DNA of 64,000 nucleotides from Paenibacillus sp. (GTDB taxonomy: Bacteria > Bacillota > Bacilli > Paenibacillales > YIM-B00363): assembly GCF_035645195.1 (NCBI RefSeq), contig NZ_DASQNA010000045.1:62001-126000 (forward strand), read 5' to 3'. Below the pieces are notes generated by a model. That model was given only the letters and a program-made list of their open reading frames with translations. It made no database searches and had not been told where the DNA came from. Both the position numbers and the translations under genes were made by a program. Of this stretch, positions 1 to 7,833 are shown in pieces (the first letter of the stretch is position 1; each line of letters opens with the position of its first letter).

Positions 1-582
1 GATGCCGGAGACGAAGCATTCCTTCGTTTTCATCGCTCGAACGAGCTGTTCCAGCCAGACCGGCATCGGTTCGCCGCCCCTATGGGGCTCGGCGGCGAAA
101 TGCCGCATGAACGCGTCGGCGATCATCGCCCGAGCCTCCGCTTTGATGCGCGCTTTATTCGCGGCAGGGAGCAGCGTCAACGCTTGGAACCGGGCGAGCA
201 GCCGGTCGCAATCCGGCGGGCTGAGCGTAACGGCAGGGGGGGCGTCCCCTTGCGTAAGCCGATCGAGGTCGAATCCTTCGCCCAAATATTGCCGCACCGC
301 CTCGACGAGGCGAACCGGAAACGCGAGGTTCCACAACGTTCCGGGCCGCCCGACCGGCGCTTCGTAGCAATGCGCGTCGCTCGGCCGGACGAAGACGAAG
401 GAGCCTTCGCCCAGCACCGCCCGCTGCCCGTTCGCGATGTGAACGAGCGTGCCATGGGACACGAGGAACAGTTCGTAAAAGTCGTGATCATGCAAGCCGG
501 TGACGGTGGAAAGCGATTTGTGGCAGGCGTAATGCACCTCGGCTTCGGCATCGAAGATGTCTTTGGCAAGCAGCGTGATCAT
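1..582 (-). CDS. AraC-family transcriptional regulator, N-terminal part (cut by window edge)
   Basis: The reading frame starts at ATG 582, eight bases after a GGAGG, and stays open for 194 codons to the window edge, so the C-terminus is missing. The visible part is a cupin-like sensor domain: a His-Asp-His around residues 32-34, the stretch FYELFLVSHG and the FVFVRPSDAH segment are typical of the N-terminal ligand domain of AraC regulators. The DNA-binding helix-turn-helix pair should lie beyond the edge. It is divergent from the large transport block starting at 907 and is the obvious candidate for its regulator. The family is well supported; the ligand is unknown. Confidence 0.8.
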   Translation of the reverse strand, partial: MITLLAKDIFDAEAEVHYACHKSLSTVTGLHDHDFYELFLVSHGTLVHIANGQRAVLGEGSFVFVRPSDAHCYEAPVGRPGTLWNLAFPVRLVEAVRQYLGEGFDLDRLTQGDAPPAVTLSPPDCDRLLARFQALTLLPAANKARIKAEARAMIADAFMRHFAAEPHRGGEPMPVWLEQLVRAMKTKECFVSGI

Positions 583-612
583 CCAATGATCCTCCCGGCA
601 AAAAAAAAGTCG

Positions 613-640
613 TTGACAACAGGCTGGGGTCAGGTATATT
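613..640 (+). promoter_or_regulatory. Sigma-A type promoter for the 907 transport block
   Basis: A perfect -35 TTGACA (613-618) is followed after 16 bp by TATATT (635-640). It points towards the gene at 907 and would give a leader of about 260 nt. The palindrome at 648-663 starts 7 bp after the -10, which is a typical repressor position. Confidence 0.6.
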
Positions 641-647
641 TTGGTGG

Positions 648-663
648 TGTAAAAACGTTTACA
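648..663. promoter_or_regulatory. Palindromic operator-like site
   Basis: TGTAAA and TTTACA are perfect inverted arms around AACG. Read on the minus strand, it begins TGTAAACGTTTT, which is the same core as the direct repeats at 793, 822 and 857. Its place just after the -10 fits a repressor or catabolite-control site. Confidence 0.5.
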
Positions 664-792
664 ATCCATCACGTGCTTAATTACCCACAATTCCTCACAT
701 AATTCCGCATTTTCACCGTTAACAAGCTCCTTTTTTTGAAAATTTGCGAGTTTTGGCGGGGTGCACCCTGAAAACCAGTGCCAACCCGTCTA

Positions 793-869
793 TGTAACCG
801 CTTTATATTTTATCATATTACTGTAAACGTTTTAATATAATCTCGTTAACCTCTCGTGTAACCGTTTTC
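793..869 (+). repeat. Three cre-like direct repeats
   Basis: TGTAACCGCTTTA (793-805), TGTAAACGTTTTA (822-834) and TGTAACCGTTTTC (857-869) are direct copies 29 and 35 bp apart. They match the WTGNAANCG half of the Bacillus cre consensus; the third is closest to a full site. The middle copy sits just upstream of a TATAAT at 836-841 that lacks a clear -35. Confidence 0.45.
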
Positions 870-906
870 TTTTTTTGACTTGAGCCAAAAGGGGAGAGCC
901 GGAACG

Positions 907-3873
907 ATGATGTCAAAGCTGCCGCAGGTTGTCGTCGGGATCGCCGTCGCATCGTCGATCGCGTATGTCGCGGTCGATTGGTACTTGTCGAGGGGATACG
1001 ACCGGAACGCCATGGCCGAAATTCCGGCATACGACGGCGTGGACGAACGTTCCATTTTAGCCGACCAAGACATCAACTCCAAGCTGGAACCCTCGTATTT
1101 GGCGTACGAAAAGGATCGCATCGGGCGGGGCGCCGTCGATGCGGCCGACGTTGAAATCGTCGTGCCGGGAGCGCAGTTTTCCGCGTCGAGCGAATTCGGC
1201 ATCGCCGTGGAGACCGGCGTCGGAGGGCGTCCCGGCGAGGCGCTCGTCATGAGCGAAGAGAACAGCTGGGTGGAATACGAAATCGATGTGCCGCAGGACG
1301 GATTTTACCAGATCGGAATGTCTTATTACGCCCTCCCCGGGAAACGCGCATCGGTACTGCGCAGCCTGCAGATCGACGGCGCCTACCCGTTCTTCCAAGC
1401 TAAGAAGCTCGAGTTCACCAGGATGTGGACGGACGACGGCGACACGTGGTTCGACAATCAGGGCAACGAGTACAACGCAAAGCAGGTCGAAGTGTTCGGC
1501 TGGCAGCACCGCGATTTCCGGGATGCCGAAGCGAAGGTGGTGGAGCCGTTCCGCTTCCATCTGACGCAGGGCAAGCACACGCTTCGCCTCCACGCGATTC
1601 GGGAGCCTGCGGCGATCGGCGAAATCACGGTGCGCGCGCCGGTCGCGCTGCCGACGTACGAGGAAGTGGCCGAGACGTACGGGGCGAACGGCTATAAGCC
1701 GACGCAGGGCCATTTCATCAAAATTCAAGCGGAGCGCCCGGCCGTCAAATCAGACCCGACGCTGCGCCGCATCGAAAACCGGGAGCCGCTGACGGAGCCG
1801 TTCAACAAGAAGGGCGTCGGACTGAACGCATTCGGCGACCTCGCGTGGAAGCGCGGCGGCCAATGGGCGGAGTGGACGTTCGAGGTGCCGGAAAGCGGCT
1901 TGTACGAAATCGGCGCCCGGTTCGGGAGCTGGTGGCTGAACGGCATTCCGGTCGAGCGGATCGTCATGATCGACGGGCGCATCCCGTTCCGCGAAATGAA
2001 CGCCGTGAAGTTCCCCTACGAGGAAAATTGGCAGGTCGGCGACTTAGGTCTGCGGGATGAGCCGTACTTGTTTTACCTCGAAAAAGGCGAGCATCGGATC
2101 CGCATGGAGGTGCAGGTCGGCTCGCTCGGGGAAGTGTTCGAGCAGGTTCGGGACGTATCGCGCAAAATGTCGCTGCTCAGCCGGGAAATCATCTTGTACA
2201 CAGGAACGAATCCCGATCCGAACCGGGACTGGGAGCTGGAGCGAAAAATTCCGAATCTGATTCCCCGGCTGCATCTGATGGCGCGCGGCATCGACGACGC
2301 GATGAAGATGACGTTCGAGCTCGGCGTCAGCCCGAGCAGCGCGGAGGTCGGTCAGCTCGGCGTCATCCGCGACCAGCTGCTCGATATGGCGGCGGATCCG
2401 AATACGATCCCAGGCCGGCTGCAGGCGTTCGCCGATTCGCAGTCGACGCTTGGACTGTGGATCACGAACTCCAGCCAACAGGCGCTCGATCTGGATTACT
2501 TGATCGTAAAATCGCCGGATCAGCCTTGGCCGAGGGCGGAGGCGTCGGTACCCAAGAAAGCGTGGTATGCATTCCAAGATTTCCTGCTCTCCTTCCGCAA
2601 AGATTACAGCGGGATCGGCAACGTGTACGGCGACGACGAGAAGACGCTTGACGTCTGGGTGGCGCGGGGGCGGGATTGGGTCGAGATCATTAAGCAAATG
2701 GCCGATGAAGACTTCACGCCGCAAACGGGCATTCGAGTGAACATCAACGTCATTCCGGCGCAGGCGATGAACCTGCTCATGCTGTCCACGACGTCCGGCA
2801 AGCAGCCCGACGTCGCGCTCGGGGTCGAGGCGGAGGTGCCGATCGATTTCGCGATTCGCGGCGCCGTCGTCGATTTGAACGATTTCCCGGACTACGAGGA
2901 GGTCGCGGCCCGGTTCCGTCCGGGCGCGCTCATCCCGTATGCGTTCGACGGGGGCGACTACGCGCTGCCGGAAAACCAGAACTTCACGATGCTGTTTTAC
3001 CGGACGGACATCATGAACGAGCTCGGCATAGCGAAGATACCCGAGACGTGGGACGAAGTGACGGATATCATTCCGATATTGCAGCAAAACGGGATGGATT
3101 TCTATTACCCGCACGCGCCGAACATGCCGCAGCTGGCCGTCAACGAGTTTTCTCCGTTCCTGTTCCAATACGGCGGAGAGTATTACAAGGACGGCGGACG
3201 CAGGTCGGCGCTCGATTCGCCGGAGGCGATGGAGGCGGTGAAGATGTGGACCGGTCTGTACACCAACTACAAGATCAACAAGGACGCGAATTTCTACAAC
3301 CGGTTCCGCTCGGGCGAAATGCCGATCGGCGTCGCCGATTACTCGACCTACGTGCTGCTGTCGACGGCGGCCCCGGAGCTGGCCGGGTGGTGGGAGATGA
3401 AGCCGATGCCGGGCGTACGCCAGCCGGACGGCCGCATCAACCGTTCGACGGGCGGGTCGGCGCAAACCGGCATGATATTCAAAGGCACGGGCATGGAAGA
3501 GGAAGCTTGGGAATTTCTAAAATGGTGGACCAGCGCCGACGTGCAGGAACGGTTCGGCGGCGAGCTCGAGGCGGTTCTCGGCGTCGAAGCGCGCTGGAAC
3601 ACCGCCAACGTCGAAGCGCTGACGAGGCTGCCGTGGCCGTCGCAGGATATCGAGGCGATCCTCGAGCAGTGGGAGTGGTTCCGCGAGCGGGAGGTCGTCC
3701 TCGGCGGATATTATACGACGCGTCACGTGGCGAACATATGGAACGAAATCGTGCTCAACGGGAAAAATCGCCGCGAGGCCGTCGAGGACGGCATCCGCGA
3801 AATCGACCGGGAGCTGCGCAAGAAGCGGGAAGAATTCGGCTTGGACGACCGAGCCGATATGGCTTCTGAATAG
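907..3873 (+). CDS. Giant extracellular solute-binding protein with two extra ligand-binding-like modules
   Basis: This 988-residue protein starts at ATG 907, ten bases after GGGGAG; a TTG at 880 lies upstream of that site and is less likely. Residues 5-27 form one hydrophobic segment without a lipobox cysteine, so the protein is probably anchored by an uncleaved N-terminal helix. Two similar beta-rich modules follow at about 115-260 and 315-430, each with a WVEYEIDVP- or WAEWTFEVP-like strand and a Y-[EQ]-I-G turn, as in carbohydrate-binding modules. Residues about 580-988 resemble a family 1 (CUT1) sugar-binding protein. Usual family members are about 430 residues. It is followed by a permease pair and should deliver a sugar or oligosaccharide to it. 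The modules are my inference. Confidence 0.8.
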   Translation: MMSKLPQVVVGIAVASSIAYVAVDWYLSRGYDRNAMAEIPAYDGVDERSILADQDINSKLEPSYLAYEKDRIGRGAVDAADVEIVVPGAQFSASSEFGIAVETGVGGRPGEALVMSEENSWVEYEIDVPQDGFYQIGMSYYALPGKRASVLRSLQIDGAYPFFQAKKLEFTRMWTDDGDTWFDNQGNEYNAKQVEVFGWQHRDFRDAEAKVVEPFRFHLTQGKHTLRLHAIREPAAIGEITVRAPVALPTYEEVAETYGANGYKPTQGHFIKIQAERPAVKSDPTLRRIENREPLTEPFNKKGVGLNAFGDLAWKRGGQWAEWTFEVPESGLYEIGARFGSWWLNGIPVERIVMIDGRIPFREMNAVKFPYEENWQVGDLGLRDEPYLFYLEKGEHRIRMEVQVGSLGEVFEQVRDVSRKMSLLSREIILYTGTNPDPNRDWELERKIPNLIPRLHLMARGIDDAMKMTFELGVSPSSAEVGQLGVIRDQLLDMAADPNTIPGRLQAFADSQSTLGLWITNSSQQALDLDYLIVKSPDQPWPRAEASVPKKAWYAFQDFLLSFRKDYSGIGNVYGDDEKTLDVWVARGRDWVEIIKQMADEDFTPQTGIRVNINVIPAQAMNLLMLSTTSGKQPDVALGVEAEVPIDFAIRGAVVDLNDFPDYEEVAARFRPGALIPYAFDGGDYALPENQNFTMLFYRTDIMNELGIAKIPETWDEVTDIIPILQQNGMDFYYPHAPNMPQLAVNEFSPFLFQYGGEYYKDGGRRSALDSPEAMEAVKMWTGLYTNYKINKDANFYNRFRSGEMPIGVADYSTYVLLSTAAPELAGWWEMKPMPGVRQPDGRINRSTGGSAQTGMIFKGTGMEEEAWEFLKWWTSADVQERFGGELEAVLGVEARWNTANVEALTRLPWPSQDIEAILEQWEWFREREVVLGGYYTTRHVANIWNEIVLNGKNRREAVEDGIREIDRELRKKREEFGLDDRADMASE

Positions 3874-3884
3874 GGGGGGCATAG

Positions 3885-4838
3885 ATGAACGGAACGTCCG
3901 TACGAGCGCCCGGGACGGCGGCCTACGCCCCGCCCGGCCGATGGAAGCTGCTGTGGAAGGCCGTGTACGCGCATCGCATGTCGTACTTCTTTTTAGCGCC
4001 CTTCCTCGTCTTTTTCGCGATGTTCACGATCATCCCGGTGCTGACGTCGATCGGGCTCAGCTTTACGTATTACAACATCTTGGAGCCGCCGCGGTTTATC
4101 GGCCTCGGCAATTACCGGCTGCTGTTCGTCGACGACGACATTTTCCTGAAAGCGATCGGCAATACGCTCAAATTCGCGGTCGTCACCGGCCCGGTCGGCT
4201 ACCTCATGGCGTTCCTGCTCGCGTGGCTGATCAGCCAAATCCCGACTCGGTACCGCTTTCTGTACACGTTCTGCTTTTACACGCCCGCCATTACGAGCGC
4301 CGTCGCGATGACCGTCGTCTGGACGTATTTGTTCTCCGGCGACCGGTACGGAATGATCAACAATTGGCTGATCGAGCTCGGCCTGCTGCAGGAGCCGTGG
4401 CTGTGGCTGCAGGAGGTTCGCACGATCATGCCGGTGCTCATCCTCGTATCGCTCTGGATGAGCATGGGCATCGGCTTCCTCGCTTTCCTCGCCGGGCTGC
4501 AGAACGTGCCCCGCGACTTGTACGAAGCCGGGGCGATCGACGGCGTCCGTTACCGCTGGCAGGAACTGTGGTACATCACGATTCCGTCGGTGAAGCCGCA
4601 GCTGCTGTTCGGGGCCGTCATGCAGGTCGTGTTTTCGCTGCAGGTGTTCGACGTCAGCGTCCAGCTGGTCGGCATACCGAGTCCGCTGTACGCAGGGCAT
4701 ACCGTCATGACGCATTTGTTCGATTACGCGTTCATCCGGTTCGAGATGGGCTACGCATCGGCGATCGCCGTCGTCTTGTTCCTCATCATGGTGGGACTCA
4801 ACCGGTTCATCTTCAAAATTTTAGGAAATAGGGAGTGA
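3885..4838 (+). CDS. CUT1 ABC transporter permease (MalF/UgpA type)
   Basis: The 317-residue protein has six strongly hydrophobic segments and the permease EAA loop around residues 208-230 (EAGAIDGVRYRW...P), which docks to the ATPase. It starts at ATG 3885 after a G-rich ribosome site, 11 bp behind the giant binding protein. Its stop overlaps the ribosome site of the next permease. The N-terminal 35 residues are cytoplasmic and basic. The pair probably forms the membrane channel for the binding protein at 907. Confidence 0.92.
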   Translation: MNGTSVRAPGTAAYAPPGRWKLLWKAVYAHRMSYFFLAPFLVFFAMFTIIPVLTSIGLSFTYYNILEPPRFIGLGNYRLLFVDDDIFLKAIGNTLKFAVVTGPVGYLMAFLLAWLISQIPTRYRFLYTFCFYTPAITSAVAMTVVWTYLFSGDRYGMINNWLIELGLLQEPWLWLQEVRTIMPVLILVSLWMSMGIGFLAFLAGLQNVPRDLYEAGAIDGVRYRWQELWYITIPSVKPQLLFGAVMQVVFSLQVFDVSVQLVGIPSPLYAGHTVMTHLFDYAFIRFEMGYASAIAVVLFLIMVGLNRFIFKILGNRE

Positions 4839-4843
4839 GCGCG

Positions 4844-5722
4844 ATGGCCGTGTCTTCATCCACGATCGTAAGGGGCCGGTTCGATTGGGGCGGACTGGTG
4901 CTGTACTCCTTCCTGACCGTATTGGCCGTCTTCATGCTGGCGCCGCTCGTGTACATGATCTCGACTGCGTTCAAACCGATTTCGGAGCTGTTTTTGTTCC
5001 CGCCTCGTTTCTTCGTCATGAATCCCACGCTGAAAAATTTTCATAACCTGCTGCTCGCTTCGGGCACGTCGTTCGTGCCGTTCACGCGATACGCGTTCAA
5101 CAGCGTCGTCGTCTCCGTCAGCATCGTAGCAGGCGGGGTGGTCATCGCAGCCATGGCCGCGTACCCGCTCAGCAAGCATGTCGACATGCCGTTCCGAAGG
5201 CCCATCTTCAACGTCGTTATTCTCGCCTTGATGTTCGCGCCGCAGGTGACGCAAATCCCGCAGTATCTCGTCATTAACAAGCTCGGCCTCATGAACACGT
5301 ACTTCGCGCTCGTCATTCCGTTCCTCGCGTATCCCGTCGGACTGTTCCTCATGAAGCAGTTTTTGGATCAAATTCCGGACGCGCTGCTCGAAGCGGGCAA
5401 AATGGACGGAGCCAAAGAGTGGACGCTCTTCTGGAGAATCGTGATGCCACTGCTGAAGCCCGCCTGGTCGACGCTGGCGCTGTTCGTCTTCGTCGCGGCG
5501 TGGAACGACCCGTGGTCATCCGCGGTGTACACGACGACGGAGGATATGAAGACGCTGCCGTACGCGTTGACGACGATCAACGGAGGGACGGCGAACGCGA
5601 TCGCGACCGCCGGCACGTTGGGAGCCGCGAGCCTGCTGATGGTCGTCCCGACCGTCGTCGTGTTCGTCGTGACGCAGAAAATGGTGCTGGAGACGATGGC
5701 GCATTCGGGGATAAAGGAGTGA
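4844..5722 (+). CDS. CUT1 ABC transporter permease (MalG/UgpE type)
   Basis: This 292-residue, six-helix protein carries the EAA loop EAGKMDGAKEWTLFWRI near residues 185-205. I chose ATG 4844, eight bases after GGGAG; a GTG at 4835 overlaps that site. It is the partner of the preceding permease in a heterodimeric sugar importer. No ATPase gene is near, so a shared ATPase encoded elsewhere is likely. Confidence 0.92.
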   Translation: MAVSSSTIVRGRFDWGGLVLYSFLTVLAVFMLAPLVYMISTAFKPISELFLFPPRFFVMNPTLKNFHNLLLASGTSFVPFTRYAFNSVVVSVSIVAGGVVIAAMAAYPLSKHVDMPFRRPIFNVVILALMFAPQVTQIPQYLVINKLGLMNTYFALVIPFLAYPVGLFLMKQFLDQIPDALLEAGKMDGAKEWTLFWRIVMPLLKPAWSTLALFVFVAAWNDPWSSAVYTTTEDMKTLPYALTTINGGTANAIATAGTLGAASLLMVVPTVVVFVVTQKMVLETMAHSGIKE

Positions 5723-5732
5723 GGGGCCGGTC

Positions 5733-7211
5733 ATGAAACGGGTAACGCGCATCTTGACGCTCGTCCTCCTAAGCTGCTGCCTGCTGCCCGCTGCCGCGTC
5801 CGCGGACAGTCCATACGAAGGGTACATTTACGACAGCCTGCGCAATACGCCGGAATCGATCAACGGCTATCTCTACCAAGATTCGATCGACGGCTACGAG
5901 CTGGAAACCGGACCGTTCAAGGAGCCGTCCGATCTGTTCGTAGCTAAGGACGATACGCTCTATATCGTCGACACCGGGAACAACCGCATCGTGCACATGG
6001 ACGCAAACCTCCGCGTGCTCCGCGTCATCGGACCGGAGGAAGGCGACGGAGCGCTATCGTCCCCCAAAGGCATTTACGTCGCGGAGAACGGGGACATGTA
6101 CGTCGCCGACACGGGCAATCAGCGCATCGTCCATTACGACAAGGCCGGCCGGTTCGTGAAGACGTACGGGAAGCCGGATTCGCCGCTTCTCGAGTCGGGC
6201 TTCACGTTCTCGCCGGCGAAGGTCGCGTACGACAAGCGCGGGTATGTGTTCGCCGTCAGCGAAGGCGCGCATCAAGGTCTTGTGCAGCTGCGCCCGGACG
6301 GCAGCTTCGCCGGCTTCTTCGGCGCCAACCACGTCGAGTTCAGTTGGACCCGGCTGCTCGTCCGATACATTGCCACGAAGGAGCAGCGCGAGCAGCTCGC
6401 GAGCGTCCGCCCGCCGGAATTTTCGAACCTGTTTCAAGATGAGGAAGGATTCGTCTATACGACGACGCTCGGCATCCGGACGAACCAGATCAAGCGGCTG
6501 AGCGCGGTGGGCGTCGATATATTGAACGTCAACGAGGCGAGGCGGTACGGCGACTACCGAATGCCGGTGGAACGGTGGTCGACGCTGTACGAGGCGTTCG
6601 TCGACGTGACGGTCGACCGCAACGGCGTTATTACGGCCATCGACCAAACGACGGGGAAGGCGTTCCAATACGACCAGCTCGGCAACCTGCTGTTCGTTTT
6701 CGGCGGGCTCGGCAATCAGAACGGGCTGTTCCTGACGCCGGCTGCCATCGACCAAACGTCGGACGGCACGATGTACGTCGTGGACAAAACGCGCAACCGG
6801 ATCGACCGGTTCCGTACGACGCCGTTCGCCGACAAGGTGCACGAAGCGGTGAAGCTGTACGTCGAAGGCAAGTACGAGGAGGCGTCCGCGCCTTGGCACG
6901 ACGTGCTGCGCATGAACAGCAATTACGACCTGGCGTACAAATCGATCGGGAAAGCGCTGTTCCGCGCGGAGCGATACGAGGAAGCGATGGCGTATTTCAA
7001 AGCCGCGAAGGACCGCGCCGGTTACTCCGAAGCGTACCTCGAATACCGGAAAATTTTCTTGCGGGAGCATTTCGAATGGTTTTTCGGCGGCGCCGCGCTG
7101 CTGTATGCGGCGATCAAAGCGTTCGAATGGCGGTTGAGGCGCAGGCGCCGCGCCGCTCGCGCGGCCGCGGCAGCGCCGGGACTGTCGGGGAGGGGAGGGG
7201 CGAAGCTGTGA
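5733..7211 (+). CDS. Membrane-anchored NHL beta-propeller protein with TPR and C-terminal helix
   Basis: The 492-residue product has a signal peptide (residues 1-24, ending ASA). NHL-type propeller blades follow at about 60-215 and 285-370, with repeats of the form P-x-x-[IL]-x-V...[LM]Y[IV][AV]DTGN.R[IV]. A TPR-like helical pair lies at about 375-440 (EGKYEEA, AERYEEAMAYFKAA). A hydrophobic segment around 448-462 and an arginine-rich tail close the protein. The predicted topology puts the propeller and TPR outside the cell and the tail inside. It sits between a permease pair and a Yip1-like gene, whose GTG overlaps this stop by four bases. An accessory, sensing or scaffold role for the importer is inferred; NHL proteins are not standard transporter parts. 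Confidence 0.8.
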   Translation: MKRVTRILTLVLLSCCLLPAAASADSPYEGYIYDSLRNTPESINGYLYQDSIDGYELETGPFKEPSDLFVAKDDTLYIVDTGNNRIVHMDANLRVLRVIGPEEGDGALSSPKGIYVAENGDMYVADTGNQRIVHYDKAGRFVKTYGKPDSPLLESGFTFSPAKVAYDKRGYVFAVSEGAHQGLVQLRPDGSFAGFFGANHVEFSWTRLLVRYIATKEQREQLASVRPPEFSNLFQDEEGFVYTTTLGIRTNQIKRLSAVGVDILNVNEARRYGDYRMPVERWSTLYEAFVDVTVDRNGVITAIDQTTGKAFQYDQLGNLLFVFGGLGNQNGLFLTPAAIDQTSDGTMYVVDKTRNRIDRFRTTPFADKVHEAVKLYVEGKYEEASAPWHDVLRMNSNYDLAYKSIGKALFRAERYEEAMAYFKAAKDRAGYSEAYLEYRKIFLREHFEWFFGGAALLYAAIKAFEWRLRRRRRAARAAAAAPGLSGRGGAKL

Positions 7212-7822
7212 ATACGATTCGAATGGCGAAAAACGTCCTGCTGCATCCGCTCGACTTTTTTTACGACATCCAATTCATCGGCAAAGCGAAGATCGTCAGC
7301 GCCGTCATCGTCATTCTGCTGACGGTCGCGGTGCGCGTCGTATCGCTCATGACGACCGGCTTTCCTTTCCAAACCCGGGAGCCGTACCAAATTTCGGTCT
7401 TTCTGCAGGCTGTCTGGATCATCGTGCCTTGGCTGACATGGGCTGTGGCGAATTGGGGCGTCAGCGCGATCATCGACGGGGAAGGCAAGTTTGTCGACGT
7501 GCTGTCCGCGAGCGCCTTCGCGTTCGTGCCGTACATCGTGTTCATGCCGCCGGTCGCGGCGCTGACGAACGTGCTGGCGCTCAGCGAAACGATGATCGTC
7601 GCCGGCGTCACTTGGGGCGTGTATGCTTGGGTCGCGCTGCTGCTGCTCATCAAGGTGAAAGTGGTCCATGACTTCGAACCGGGCAAGGTGGTTTGGGTCA
7701 CGCTGCTGACGATCGCCGGCATGTTCGTCGTATGGTTTATCGGCTTGCTTCTCTTCGGCCTCATCAACCAAGCGTTCTCGTTCGTGATCGGCCTGTATAA
7801 GGAGCTGTCATTCCGATGGTGA
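7208..7822 (+). CDS. Yip1-family-like membrane protein
   Basis: The 204-residue protein begins at GTG 7208, overlapping the upstream stop as GTGA, which suggests translational coupling. It has about five membrane segments and the N-terminal motif LLHPLDFFYDIQF, typical of bacterial Yip1-domain proteins. Such proteins have no settled role in bacteria. Its fixed place between the NHL protein and the DUF5696 protein suggests one membrane assembly. The family call is moderately sure. Confidence 0.72.
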   Translation: MNTIRMAKNVLLHPLDFFYDIQFIGKAKIVSAVIVILLTVAVRVVSLMTTGFPFQTREPYQISVFLQAVWIIVPWLTWAVANWGVSAIIDGEGKFVDVLSASAFAFVPYIVFMPPVAALTNVLALSETMIVAGVTWGVYAWVALLLLIKVKVVHDFEPGKVVWVTLLTIAGMFVVWFIGLLLFGLINQAFSFVIGLYKELSFRW

Positions 7823-7833
7823 GGGGGGCCGTG

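Larger units (their letters stand above)
583..906. promoter_or_regulatory. Divergent regulatory region with cre-like repeats
   Basis: This 324-bp stretch has no gene and separates the AraC regulator from the transport block. It holds a good promoter (613-640), a palindrome just downstream of it (648-663), three direct repeats of the form TGTAAMCGYTTT (793-805, 822-834, 857-869) and a second -10-like TATAAT (836-841). The repeats resemble the first two thirds of a CcpA cre site but diverge at the 3' end. They may bind CcpA, a LacI-type protein or another regulator. Confidence 0.55.

Noticed and set aside
880-906. A TTG at 880 as start of the giant binding protein.
   Set aside because: The GGGGAG ribosome site at 891-896 lies downstream of it, and ATG 907 gives a better N-terminus with the membrane helix near the start.
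2044-3465. A 473-codon minus-strand open frame inside the giant binding-protein gene.
   Set aside because: It is an antisense shadow: no start context, no domain, and Arg-rich low-complexity sequence.
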